From the NCBI GenBank assembly GCA_965656715.1, contig CBFHLR010000008.1:37598-101597 (forward strand): a stretch of DNA of 64,000 nucleotides, written 5' to 3'. Origin of the DNA: Coraliomargarita sp965656715. Its GTDB lineage: Bacteria; Verrucomicrobiota; Verrucomicrobiia; Opitutales; Coraliomargaritaceae. Each line of letters starts with the position of its first letter. Position 1 is the stretch's first letter. Both the position numbers and the translations under genes were made by a program. Positions 1 through 11,724 of the stretch are shown one piece after another. The notes beneath the pieces are model-generated. The model had not been told where the DNA came from, did no database searches, and saw nothing but the letters and a program-made list of their open reading frames with translations.

Positions 1-1
1 A

Positions 2-1395
<1,394 letters not shown>

Positions 1396-1396
<1 letters not shown>

Positions 1397-1821
1397 TGAG
1401 CCAGATCCCCGAGTCTTATTGGGATGCCTTCGCCAAGATGAAAGGCGCCTGTATTTTATCCACCAGCGATGCCGATGGCACGCCGAACTCAATCTACGTT
1501 GGCATGCTCCGCCGGGAAGACGAGCAGATCATTATCGCCGACAGCGCCTTCTCAAAAACACGTGAGAATCTGCTGCGCGGATCCGCCTGTAGCTTCCTGT
1601 TCATTACTGAGGACTTCAAGGCCTATCAGGCAAAATGCAACGCCAACTATGTGGAGGACGAAGCCAGTATCGCATCCCTCAAATCGTGGATGCCGGTCAC
1701 CTACTCGCCCAAAGCTGCACTCAAACTGACCATCGAAACGATCTACAGCGGTGCAGAGCAGATACACCCCTGCGCCACCAAAATTTCAACCAACAACACA
1801 ACACCAACGAATCATGTCTAA
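1396..1821 (+). CDS. Pyridoxamine 5'-phosphate oxidase-family FMN split-barrel protein
   Basis: Protein of 141 residues with the look of the PNPOx-like FMN-binding split barrel: an N-terminal strand pattern (GACILSTSDADGTPNSIYVG), then TRENLLRGSACSFLFI, where family members contact flavin phosphate. The reaction is unknown; such proteins bind FMN, F420 or heme. It starts inside the stop codon of the NifA-type gene and its last 8 bases overlap the Nif11 gene, so it sits in a tightly coupled operon. A role linked to nitrogen fixation is inferred from context only. Confidence 0.75.
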
Positions 1822-2035
1822 AGAAAACGTCGAAAAACTACTCATGGCAGGCGGATCTGATAAAGATCTCCGCATTAAATATAACATTATCGAAACGAAG
1901 GATGACTTCGTTGCCACCGCTAACGCCGACGGCTATGAGTTCACCAGCGATGAGCTCGACGCGGTTCTTGACGAAGAAGACTTCTCCTTCGAGTCCTACG
2001 GCAATCCACGCACGCGTGGCATCTGGATTCGTTAG
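1814..2035 (+). CDS. Nif11 domain protein
   Basis: Small acidic protein of 73 residues. The pattern MSKENVEKLL, then TKDDFVATANADGYEFTSDE, matches the Nif11 domain, found both in nitrogen-fixation clusters and as leader peptides of some RiPPs. The ATG at 1814 is preferred over an upstream in-frame one because the Nif11 similarity begins there and it gives a typical 8-bp operon overlap. There is no GG-type cleavage site and no RiPP-modifying enzyme nearby, so the nitrogen-fixation-associated form is more likely than a peptide precursor. Its molecular role is not established. Confidence 0.8.
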   Translation: MSKENVEKLLMAGGSDKDLRIKYNIIETKDDFVATANADGYEFTSDELDAVLDEEDFSFESYGNPRTRGIWIR

Positions 2036-2047
2036 CACTCCAAGGCA

Positions 2048-2455
2048 ATGAAAGGCATCGTATCCTTTTACGGACGGTCTGACTGTAAGGAGAGCGAATT
2101 TCAACGTCAGCAACTGCGTGACGCTGGCTATGTAGTCCAGTTTATCGATATACTTGCCAAGCAATGGGACCGCTCGGCCTTGATGAAATTCTTCTCGGGG
2201 CAGTCAATCCATGACTGCATTCAGCCAGATGAAGCGATCAAGTATGAGATCAAACCGGATTCTCTGAACGAAGAAGAATTGCTGCAGACGATGACTCAAA
2301 AGCCTGCATTAATTCAGACACCGTTATTATTCTTCAGAGGGGAATTTGCCTGTAGTTTCGACTCTCCGCTTGTACCGATTACTGAACGAGCCTCAGATGT
2401 CTTAATCCAAACAAAAAAACGCCGCTCCAATTTGAAGCGGCGTTTTCGTTTTTGA
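2048..2455 (+). CDS. ArsC/Spx-fold nitrogenase-associated protein
   Basis: Protein of 135 residues with a thioredoxin-like ArsC fold: an N-terminal strand followed by a single Cys (SDCKESEF, a CxxS arrangement), then a long helical insert. Spacing and the region around KPALIQTPLLF resemble the ArsC-related nitrogenase-associated family rather than true arsenate reductases, which use further catalytic Cys/Arg residues. It is the last gene of the NifA-PPOX-Nif11 operon, 12 bases after Nif11. The last dozen codons (TKKRRSNLKRRFRF) are made by the transcription terminator, so the basic tail probably has little function. Confidence 0.75.
   Translation: MKGIVSFYGRSDCKESEFQRQQLRDAGYVVQFIDILAKQWDRSALMKFFSGQSIHDCIQPDEAIKYEIKPDSLNEEELLQTMTQKPALIQTPLLFFRGEFACSFDSPLVPITERASDVLIQTKKRRSNLKRRFRF
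2411..2452. terminator. Bidirectional intrinsic terminator overlapping the ArsC-like gene end
   Basis: A 9-bp GC-rich stem (AACGCCGCT at 2418-2426 with AGCGGCGTT at 2436-2444) and a 9-nt loop, with an A-run on the left and a T-rich tract on the right. It therefore works in both directions, ending the nif-type operon on the plus strand and the porin gene on the minus strand. The hairpin lies inside the last codons of the ArsC-like reading frame. Confidence 0.85.
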
Positions 2456-2469
2456 AATCGCTTGTCGGC

Positions 2470-4116
2470 CTACCACCAAGCTTCGGCTTGAACACCAAAG
2501 GTGATGCCGTCTGTGTCATTGCCGTAGGTTGTTGGTGCAACGAATGTTTCAAAGTCGTCGCTCCACCAAGCGTATGTGACAAACATGCGAATTGCTGGTC
2601 GAGCGAAGTGCCCCTTGCCTGGTGTAATCTGTGGTGCGATGGTGAACTTATATACTTCGCCGGATAATTCGTCGCCAATTTCAGAGTCAGTGTGGTCCAC
2701 GCCAGCCTCAAAAGCTAAAGACCAAAAATCATTGAAGTGGTATACTGGGCGCACACCGAAGGAAACCCATTCGATTTCGGAGTCGTCTACGAGACCAACA
2801 TCAACGAGGTCATAAACGAAGGTCGCTTGCATCGTCCAATTGGTGTTATCCGGTTCGATAAAGAAATCATCTGTAAAGCGGAAGTGCCAGATGTCTGAGT
2901 AATCTACCAAGGTTGGGTTCATCGGATCCGCTGAAGCTACAGCTCCGAAGTCAGGCTCAGTCGACTTGAAGTTGGCTGCCGCTCCGAATCCATATTGGAC
3001 CATGGCGCGATTGCGTCCACCTAGGATCTCGGAGCTCTCATGTAAGATGCCGAAAGCTGCTCCTGCATCACCTTTGATCTCAACATTCTCACCATTAGGC
3101 CCGCTGTTGTCGTCAATATCGGCGATAGCTGCCCAGAGCATTGCTTTACCGCCCGGCACGTCTATGTCTTTGATGCGCACATCAAGCGTATTTTTACCAT
3201 TCACGGTATCGTCCTCGACGTCGACACCACCACCTTCAAGCTCATCAATACTACCACCGAGCCATGCCAACGAGAGTGTGCCGAAATCGCCGAGTTGGAT
3301 GTCTTGGACACCACCGCCAAATCCGCTCATGTCCAGATAGTAGAAATCTGTCATGTGCACGTCGTAGCGGTCATAGTAGATTTGTCCGGCCCAGAAGGTC
3401 GCATTTGGCTGCTCAGCCCAGACGCCCTTGGCGGAGGCGTATGCTTGTCGCATGGAAAACACAGTATCGTCTGAATTCGCAGTTGGAATTACGTAGGATG
3501 GCATGAAGCCAACGTAAAACTCAGTGCCTTCTGGAAGGTCGAGGTCCGGAAAGGTGTAACCAAAGAGCATTTCGATGTAGGTCTCGGCTTCATTCCCTAA
3601 GCGATATTTGGAGCCAGAACCGGGTGCCTGAAAGGCTTCCATCGTGTTGCCGTCGTCATCGACACCGAGGCCAGAGCGGAAGTAGCCGCCAAATTCGAAA
3701 CCACGGGTGACATCATACTGATCGAAACTCTCTTCGATTTGAGCCATTTGTGCTTCGGTAAATGCGTCGGTTTGGGCGGCTGCGGAAGCTGCTGTGTTGG
3801 CTGCGGTGCTGGCCTTTGCCTCGGCTGCAACTGCGCGTTGCTCGACCTTAGCGAGTTTGGCCTTGTCCTCAGCTTGATCGGACTCGAGTTCTTGAACGCG
3901 AGTCTTGAGCTGTTTGATCTCGGATTCGTAGCTGGCACGCATCGCCTCAATCTCGGCTCTGATTTGTGCAAAGGCATCCGCTTGTGAAGCTTGTGCGGTG
4001 TCCTGAGTTGTAGTTGTTGTTTCTTGGGCAACGGCTTGTGTGGCGACAAGCCAGCTGCTACCAGCGATTGAGAGCAAGCAGAATGCTCTCCTCAGTGCAG
4101 GGTAATCGGTAAGCAT
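2470..4116 (-). CDS. LamB-type carbohydrate porin
   Basis: Outer-membrane beta-barrel of 548 residues in the LamB/maltoporin family, expected to pass sugars. It has a signal peptide (cleavage near ATQAVAQ), then an Ala/Glu/Lys-rich coiled coil over roughly residues 40-105, as in porins that form periplasmic trimer stalks. The barrel begins near GFEFGGYFRSGLG and carries family motifs SKYRLGNEAETY and FWAGQIYYDRYDVHMTDFYY. The protein ends in Trp-Trp, fitting a beta-signal. I chose the ATG at 4116 because the longer frame begins with TTG and adds 20 residues that spoil the signal peptide. It lies just downstream of ymdB on the same strand, possibly cotranscribed. The sugar cannot be told from sequence. 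Confidence 0.85.
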   Translation of the reverse strand: MLTDYPALRRAFCLLSIAGSSWLVATQAVAQETTTTTQDTAQASQADAFAQIRAEIEAMRASYESEIKQLKTRVQELESDQAEDKAKLAKVEQRAVAAEAKASTAANTAASAAAQTDAFTEAQMAQIEESFDQYDVTRGFEFGGYFRSGLGVDDDGNTMEAFQAPGSGSKYRLGNEAETYIEMLFGYTFPDLDLPEGTEFYVGFMPSYVIPTANSDDTVFSMRQAYASAKGVWAEQPNATFWAGQIYYDRYDVHMTDFYYLDMSGFGGGVQDIQLGDFGTLSLAWLGGSIDELEGGGVDVEDDTVNGKNTLDVRIKDIDVPGGKAMLWAAIADIDDNSGPNGENVEIKGDAGAAFGILHESSEILGGRNRAMVQYGFGAAANFKSTEPDFGAVASADPMNPTLVDYSDIWHFRFTDDFFIEPDNTNWTMQATFVYDLVDVGLVDDSEIEWVSFGVRPVYHFNDFWSLAFEAGVDHTDSEIGDELSGEVYKFTIAPQITPGKGHFARPAIRMFVTYAWWSDDFETFVAPTTYGNDTDGITFGVQAEAWW

Positions 4117-4182
4117 GAGCAAAACGTTAGTAAGCCCATCTTCGATGGTCAATTGCTTACGCTCATTTCTCGGCAAAAAAAA

Positions 4183-4974
4183 TCAGGCAGGTTTGTTGAC
4201 TTCGATTCGCTTAAACTGAGTGGCTAAGCCTGACTGCGGATCAATATTGATTAAGCAACCCGCGATGCGCACATCGTCTGTCGCAACGGGGAAGCGGCGC
4301 TTCATGCCATCCAAAAACGTTTGAATTACAGGTTCAGTCGTGCGGCCGAGCACGCCTCCATAGGGTCCGCACATGCCGGCATCGCTTTGATAGGCAGTTC
4401 CTTGCGGCAAGACGCGCCCGTCCGCTGTTGGCACATGGGTATGCGTGCCGACCACTGCGGCAGCGCGACCATCCAGATGCCAACCAAAGGCAATCTTTTC
4501 AGAGGTCGCCTCCATGTGAGCTTCGGCGAAAATAGCATCGCAGTCCCCTGCGAGCGCCTCGATCTTGGCATCCGCACATTTAAATGGGCAAGCGTCGGCC
4601 TTCATGCCGAGGTAGTTGCGCCCAAGCACGGTGAAAATCCCCAGCTTGAAGCCGTCTTTTTCGATGATGAGGTGCGTGCGGCCAGGGTTTTGCTCGGCGA
4701 GATTTGCCGGACGGCACACTTGCTCAAGTTCGCCGATCTCGTTCTCGAAGTTCTTTTGATCCCAGACGTGGTCACCTAGGGTGATTGCGTCGACGCCGGC
4801 TTTGACCAGTTCATCGGCAATCTTCTTGGTAATCCCCGAGCCGCCAGCCGCATTTTCGCCGTTGGCGACGACAAAATCCGCGCCTAGCTCCTCGCGTAGA
4901 CTGGCAAGGCGCTCGATTACAAAATTCCGGCCAGGGCGGCCCACAATATCTCCTAGAAACAACAGCTTCGGCAT
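4183..4974 (-). CDS. ymdB: YmdB-family metallophosphoesterase
   Basis: Protein of 263 residues, the usual length for the YmdB/TIGR00282 family of dinuclear-metal phosphodiesterases; studied members act on 2',3'-cyclic nucleotides. Metal-binding motifs are in order: GDIVGRPGR near the N-terminus, NGENAAGG, LGDHVWDQ, EAHMEATSE and GTHTHVPTADGRVLP. The protein is predicted cytoplasmic. It lies upstream of the porin gene on the minus strand and diverges from ilvB, with 185 bases between the two starts. The physiological substrate here is unknown. Confidence 0.9.
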   Translation of the reverse strand: MPKLLFLGDIVGRPGRNFVIERLASLREELGADFVVANGENAAGGSGITKKIADELVKAGVDAITLGDHVWDQKNFENEIGELEQVCRPANLAEQNPGRTHLIIEKDGFKLGIFTVLGRNYLGMKADACPFKCADAKIEALAGDCDAIFAEAHMEATSEKIAFGWHLDGRAAAVVGTHTHVPTADGRVLPQGTAYQSDAGMCGPYGGVLGRTTEPVIQTFLDGMKRRFPVATDDVRIAGCLINIDPQSGLATQFKRIEVNKPA

Positions 4975-5159
4975 TTCCGCACGCTGGGCAAAATCGCTCT
5001 CGGCGGCAAGTCCGCAGTCAAGCTGTGATTTTTCGACAAATCTTCACGTTTCTAGGTGCATACGGGCTTGATTTACAGTCAGTTTGCTGTCTTTTTCCTT
5101 CCCCTTTCGCGCAGGCGCAAGGCCTGCAATTCACATAGAACACTACCAACCACACCACA

Positions 5160-6944
<1,785 letters not shown>

Positions 6945-6965
6945 GGCATACATTTTGCATCAAGC

Positions 6966-6998
6966 GGACACGTCATCATAGCGTGTCCTCTTTTTATT
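6966..6998 (+). terminator. Terminator after ilvB
   Basis: A 7-bp stem (GGACACG at 6966-6972 with CGTGTCC at 6982-6988), a 9-nt loop and then TCTTTTTATT. It follows the ilvB stop by about 20 bases, so ilvB appears to be a single-gene transcript. Confidence 0.75.
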
Positions 6999-7042
6999 CG
7001 TTCCCACGGAAACGTATTCATAAACCATCAAACCTGAATATA

Positions 7043-8080
7043 ATGAAGCGCAGCTCACTCCTCTGCCTCGGAGCCACATTCGTCCTCAGCACGCTCGTTC
7101 TGCAAGCCGACGTGATCACAACGATCGACGGCGCACGCCTAACCGGCACGATCACTTTAATCGACAAAGGCTCGATCCATATTGATACGCCCTATGCGGG
7201 CTCGATTGTGGTCAAGCAGGACCAAGTCTCGACCTTCGAGACCGAAACTCCGGTTGTGGTGCGTCTGGAAAGTGGCACTGTGATGGAAGGTGCGGTTGAG
7301 TCATCTACGGATGGCAAGCTGAAGATCGAATCCAAAGACGGCATCCTTGAAACCAATACAGCAAAGATTGCCGCCACTTGGGATCCGACTAGCGAAGACC
7401 CCGAAATCGTCCGCAACCGAAAGAGCTGGAAGTATGAAGCCGCTCTGAACCTGAATGGCAAGGAAGGTAATACAGAGAAATTCTACTTCGGCACCACACT
7501 GGCGGCGACACTCAAAGGCCCAGACGACGAGCTTCGTTTCCGCGCCGAATATGAGCAAGGTGAAGAGAATGACAATAAGACCGACGACCGTGCGTCGGGT
7601 GGCGCTGGCTATGAATCCTTTCTCGCTGGCAAGAAAACCGGTTGGTATGTGCGCACGAATTTGATGACGGATCCAATCAGTGACATTAAGTTCCGTTCCA
7701 CTTCGGCCGGTGGTCTCTCGTATCGCTTTATCAACAAAGATAAGCAGACGCTCATCGCTCGTGGTGGTTTGGGCTATCGCTTTACGGATTATGACAGTGA
7801 TCGCGACAATGATTCCCAGGCTGCTCTCGATACGATTTTGGAGCACACCTACCAGTTCAAAGAGAACTTCTACATGGAGAACTTGCTCGCATATACACCT
7901 GCGATTGATGATTTTGGCGACTACACTGCGCTGCATGACAGCGCTATCCGAATTCCCGTCGGAACTGGTGAGCACTTCTGGATTCGTATGGGCATCAAGA
8001 ACGAATACGAAAGCAAGACCTCAGCTGAAGAGAAGCTCGATACGAGCTACTATACCAAGTTGATCTATACTTGGGAGTAA
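7043..8080 (+). CDS. DUF481 (YdiY-like) outer-membrane-type protein
   Basis: Protein of 345 residues with a clear signal peptide (MKRSSLLCLG through VLQA). Its first third is an SH3-like beta repeat region (GARLTGTITLIDKGSIHI, then SGTVMEGAVESSTDGKLKI). The rest is a DUF481 domain, likely a beta-barrel rich in alternating aromatic and polar residues, ending in an aromatic strand (YYTKLIYTWE). DUF481 proteins are found in the outer membrane but have no assigned reaction. The ATG at 7043 is preferred over 6983 because it begins the signal peptide and leaves the ilvB terminator outside the gene. Two short repeated SH3-like units in front of DUF481 are typical of Verrucomicrobia as far as I know. 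Confidence 0.8.
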   Translation: MKRSSLLCLGATFVLSTLVLQADVITTIDGARLTGTITLIDKGSIHIDTPYAGSIVVKQDQVSTFETETPVVVRLESGTVMEGAVESSTDGKLKIESKDGILETNTAKIAATWDPTSEDPEIVRNRKSWKYEAALNLNGKEGNTEKFYFGTTLAATLKGPDDELRFRAEYEQGEENDNKTDDRASGGAGYESFLAGKKTGWYVRTNLMTDPISDIKFRSTSAGGLSYRFINKDKQTLIARGGLGYRFTDYDSDRDNDSQAALDTILEHTYQFKENFYMENLLAYTPAIDDFGDYTALHDSAIRIPVGTGEHFWIRMGIKNEYESKTSAEEKLDTSYYTKLIYTWE

Positions 8081-8093
8081 TCCTCCTGATGAT

Positions 8094-8174
8094 GTAGGGG
8101 CGAGCGTTCCGCACGCCCGTATTGCACCAAGGCGGTTAAAGTCTTCCGGCGGGCGCGTCAAGGCGCGCCCCTAC
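8094..8174. repeat. REP-like two-hairpin repeat, copy 1
   Basis: 81-bp element bounded by GTAGGGGCG (8094-8102) and its reverse complement CGCCCCTAC (8166-8174). Each arm folds into a GC-rich hairpin: GGGCG/CGCCC with inner GCG/CGC on the left and GGGCGCG/CGCGCCC with loop TCAAGG on the right. Related copies occur at 33657, 40591 and 44171. The right end contains the aguA stop codon. Confidence 0.8.
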
Positions 8175-9220
8175 GATATTACCGCGGGTTGGTGCTGGCT
8201 CATGCAATGAATTGCCCCGCCTTCTCGGATAATCTCGCTACAGTCGAACCCGAGCACTTGGCGATCGCTGAAGCAGTCGCCGATAATTTCCAGTGCCTGT
8301 GCGTCGTGTTCAGGTTGATTGTAGGTTGGCACTAGAACCGCCCCATTGAGCACGAGGTAGTTCATGTAGCTCGCGGCCAGTGGTTCGCCATCTAGACGCA
8401 TGGGTTCTGGCAGTGGCAATTGCATGGAGGCGAAGGGCTGCCCGTCGGTTGTCTGAAAACTGCGGAGGCGATCCAAGTTATCTTGAATGGCTGCGAAATT
8501 TGGATCTTCCGGTGATTCAGCTTCGGCAATCAAGATGCCATCCTTCGCGTAGAAACGCGCAAGATTGTCAATGTGGCCGTCGGTGTCATCCCCCGCGAGG
8601 CCATCGCCGAGCCACAGAACTTCGCCGATGCCCAAGCCCATTCGAAGATTAGGTTCGATGTGTTGCTTACGAATTGGCCCATTGCGATTGGCGTTGAGCA
8701 GCACGGCTTCGGTCGTCAGTAACTGGCCTGCGCCATTACTTTCGATCGCCCCGCCTTCGAGGACGGTGTTAAATGCGAAGCGACGAATTGAGAGTGTCTC
8801 TGCGATCCAAGCGGATGCTGCGTTATCCTTCTGCTGCAAGGGGAATTTATTGCCCCATGCGTTGTAAGTCCAGTCGGCCATCGCGATGTTGGAGCCGTCT
8901 TCACTGAGAAGGAACAAGGGACCGAAGTCACGAATCCAAACGTCGTCGCATTCGTAATCGTAGAATTCGACATTGCTGGGATCGCCCGCACTATCCAGCA
9001 GTGCCTTTAGCTCGGCTTGAGCGTATGCAGGACATAGGACGCGGACCGTTTGAAAACGTGCCGCGAGTAGGTAGAGGCTTGCTAGTTGCGGTTTTACCTG
9101 ATCCAGCACGCCTTCCCATAGGTCTGTGCGGGTGGGCCACGCAAACCAGACCGCTTCCTGTGGCTCCCATTCTGCGGGAAAACGGTATCCGAGCTCTTTA
9201 GGTGTGTTGGATTGAGACAT
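8171..9220 (-). CDS. aguA: Agmatine deiminase
   Basis: Hydrolyses agmatine to N-carbamoylputrescine and ammonia in arginine-derived putrescine synthesis. The 349-residue protein has the guanidino-group-modifying enzyme fold: FPAEWEPQEAVWFAWP near the N-terminus, the substrate-binding region DDVWIRDFGPLF, EGGAIESNGAG, GDDTDGHIDN with the catalytic His, and the nucleophilic Cys in GGAIHCMSQHQP near the C-terminus. The ATG at 9220 (MSQSNTPKEL) is preferred; the longer frame adds 18 residues without family similarity. It follows aguB by about 60 bases. Its last codon and stop fall in the end of a REP-like repeat, so the 3' end may have been reset by repeat insertion. Confidence 0.93.
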   Translation of the reverse strand: MSQSNTPKELGYRFPAEWEPQEAVWFAWPTRTDLWEGVLDQVKPQLASLYLLAARFQTVRVLCPAYAQAELKALLDSAGDPSNVEFYDYECDDVWIRDFGPLFLLSEDGSNIAMADWTYNAWGNKFPLQQKDNAASAWIAETLSIRRFAFNTVLEGGAIESNGAGQLLTTEAVLLNANRNGPIRKQHIEPNLRMGLGIGEVLWLGDGLAGDDTDGHIDNLARFYAKDGILIAEAESPEDPNFAAIQDNLDRLRSFQTTDGQPFASMQLPLPEPMRLDGEPLAASYMNYLVLNGAVLVPTYNQPEHDAQALEIIGDCFSDRQVLGFDCSEIIREGGAIHCMSQHQPAVIS

Positions 9221-9283
9221 GGACAGGTATAGATGAGGGAACTTAAAGCTTAGGAGGCCTTCCGCTGGCGTCAAGCGATGTGC

Positions 9284-10165
9284 TTACTGCTCAAGCATGC
9301 GTTCAGTAATTCCAGAGTAGCTGTCGATCCGACGGTCGCGGAAGAACGGCCATATACGCCGCATGTCCTCAAGCCCTTTGAGATCGCAATCGGCATAAAG
9401 GATGGCTTCGTCATTCACCGGCGCGCGCTGGACGATTTGGCCGTAGTAATCTGCCACAAACGATTGCCCCCAAAACTCTGTGTTGGCTTCCGTCCCCACC
9501 CGGTTCACTGCCGCCACGTAGCAGCCATTCGCAACGGCATGTCCGCGCTGCACGGTTTCCCATGCGGTGTGCTGCGCGTCGCCAAGCTCCGCTTTTTCTT
9601 CGGGGAGCCAGCCGATGGCTGTCGGGTAAAACAGAATCTCCGCACCCGCGAGTGCAGCCATGCGTGCGGCCTCCGGATACCATTGGTCCCAACAGATGAG
9701 CACGCCGATTTTACCGAAGGCAGTCTCCCAGACCTTGTAACCTAAATCACCTGGGGTGAAATAGAACTTCTCTTCAAAGCCCGGGTCCTGTGGGATGTGC
9801 ATCTTACGATACTTGCCGAGATAGCTACCATCGGCGTCGATCACTGCGGCGGTATTGTGATACAAACCGGGTGCACGGCGCTCAAATAGGGATGCAATAA
9901 TCACGACTCCCAGTTCCTGTGCGAGTTCGGTTAGGACGTCCGTGGTGGGCCCTGGAATCGGCTCTGCCAGATCAAACTGTTCGGTGTCCTGGGTGATGCA
10001 GAAATAAGGCGTATTGAAGAGTTCCTGCGTGCAGATGACTTGTGCCCCACCCGCTGCTGCCTCGCGAATACATGCAATCGTGTAGTCGAGATCGGCTTGT
10101 TTGGAGCCTTGCTCACGACCCTGAATGAGTCCGATACGGACCTTGGATGACTTCTCGGTGCTCAT
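9284..10165 (-). CDS. aguB: N-carbamoylputrescine amidase
   Basis: Nitrilase-superfamily enzyme (293 residues) that converts N-carbamoylputrescine to putrescine, CO2 and ammonia, completing the pathway begun by AguA. The Glu-Lys-Cys triad is visible: Glu in CTQELFNTPYF, Lys in KYRKMHIPQDPGF and Cys in GVLICWDQWYPEAAR. The ATG at 10165 follows directly on the hisG terminator; the longer frame would use a TTG two codons earlier. The aguB-aguA order on one strand indicates an operon. Confidence 0.95.
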   Translation of the reverse strand: MSTEKSSKVRIGLIQGREQGSKQADLDYTIACIREAAAGGAQVICTQELFNTPYFCITQDTEQFDLAEPIPGPTTDVLTELAQELGVVIIASLFERRAPGLYHNTAAVIDADGSYLGKYRKMHIPQDPGFEEKFYFTPGDLGYKVWETAFGKIGVLICWDQWYPEAARMAALAGAEILFYPTAIGWLPEEKAELGDAQHTAWETVQRGHAVANGCYVAAVNRVGTEANTEFWGQSFVADYYGQIVQRAPVNDEAILYADCDLKGLEDMRRIWPFFRDRRIDSYSGITERMLEQ

Positions 10166-10172
10166 AAACAAA

Positions 10173-10198
10173 AACGGCGCGGATTATCCCGCGCCGTT
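10173..10198 (-). terminator. Terminator after hisG
   Basis: Perfect 10-bp GC-rich stem (AACGGCGCGG at 10173-10182 with CCGCGCCGTT at 10189-10198) around a 6-nt loop. It is followed on the minus strand by TTTTTGTTT-like sequence. It ends hisG and lies directly before the aguB start codon, so aguB must have its promoter very close by or depend on readthrough. Confidence 0.85.
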
Positions 10199-10224
10199 GA
10201 AAGGTTTCAAATGTATTCTGACAA

Positions 10225-11109
<885 letters not shown>

Positions 11110-11245
11110 GAAGCCAGCAAAGCTGGCGCTACAGCGCTATGGGACAAGATTAAATTTCGGAATTTACCCGCGCATTTGTAAAATAAGTATTTGTAAAGAA
11201 TCTATTAAGTCCTCATTTTTTACATTTGAAGACTGCGTAACTCTT

Positions 11246-11722
11246 ATGGCGAAACCTCTACCACTCACCGAAGGAAGCACAGCTCCTGAATTCTGTTTTC
11301 AGGAAAACGGCCAATCATTGAGCCGTAAAGAGGCGGACGGGCCCATCTTGTTGTATTTCTACCCCAAGGATAATACGCCCGGTTGCAATAAACAGGCCTG
11401 CGGAGTTCGTGACGCATGGGCTGAGCTACAAGCAGCTGGACTGCGCGTGGTGGGCGTTAGTAAAGATTCGGAAGCTTCGCATAATAAGTTTCGCGCAAAA
11501 TTTGATCTCCCCTTCCCTTTGATCGCTGATACCGAACTAGAGCTTGCCCAAGCTTATGGGGTCTATGGCGAAAAGCAGTTTATGGGGCGCACGTTTGACG
11601 GTGTGCACCGTATGTCGTTCCTTATCGCTGCAGACGGCACTATTCTCAAAACCTACGCTAAAGTGAAGCCCGCTGAACATGCGACTAGCGTGTTGGCCGA
11701 TTTCACAACCCTTACTCAATAA
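11246..11722 (+). CDS. bcp: Peroxiredoxin, Bcp/PrxQ type
   Basis: Thiol peroxidase of 158 residues that reduces hydrogen peroxide and organic peroxides. The motif YPKDNTPGCNKQACGVRD holds the peroxidatic Cys and a second Cys five residues later, as in atypical 2-Cys Bcp. The C-terminal part (GRTFDGVHRMSFLIAADG) also fits. The ATG at 11246 is chosen because upstream in-frame codons overlap the hisG start region and have no similarity. Only two bases separate its stop from the response regulator that follows, so the two are probably cotranscribed. Confidence 0.93.
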   Translation: MAKPLPLTEGSTAPEFCFQENGQSLSRKEADGPILLYFYPKDNTPGCNKQACGVRDAWAELQAAGLRVVGVSKDSEASHNKFRAKFDLPFPLIADTELELAQAYGVYGEKQFMGRTFDGVHRMSFLIAADGTILKTYAKVKPAEHATSVLADFTTLTQ

Positions 11723-11724
11723 GC

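Noticed and set aside
1814..2035. Nif11 protein as a RiPP precursor peptide
   Set aside because: No double-Gly site, no Cys/Ser/Thr-rich core and no modifying enzyme or peptidase-transporter nearby; the nif-type neighbours explain it better.
4975..5159. Leader peptide/attenuator for ilvB
   Set aside because: No short frame rich in Val/Leu/Ile and no convincing alternative hairpins in the 185-base leader.
8094..8174. REP-like element as a simple bidirectional terminator of DUF481 and aguA genes
   Set aside because: Stems are strong but no T-run follows on either strand, and related copies exist elsewhere in non-terminator positions (between glpK and glpD).
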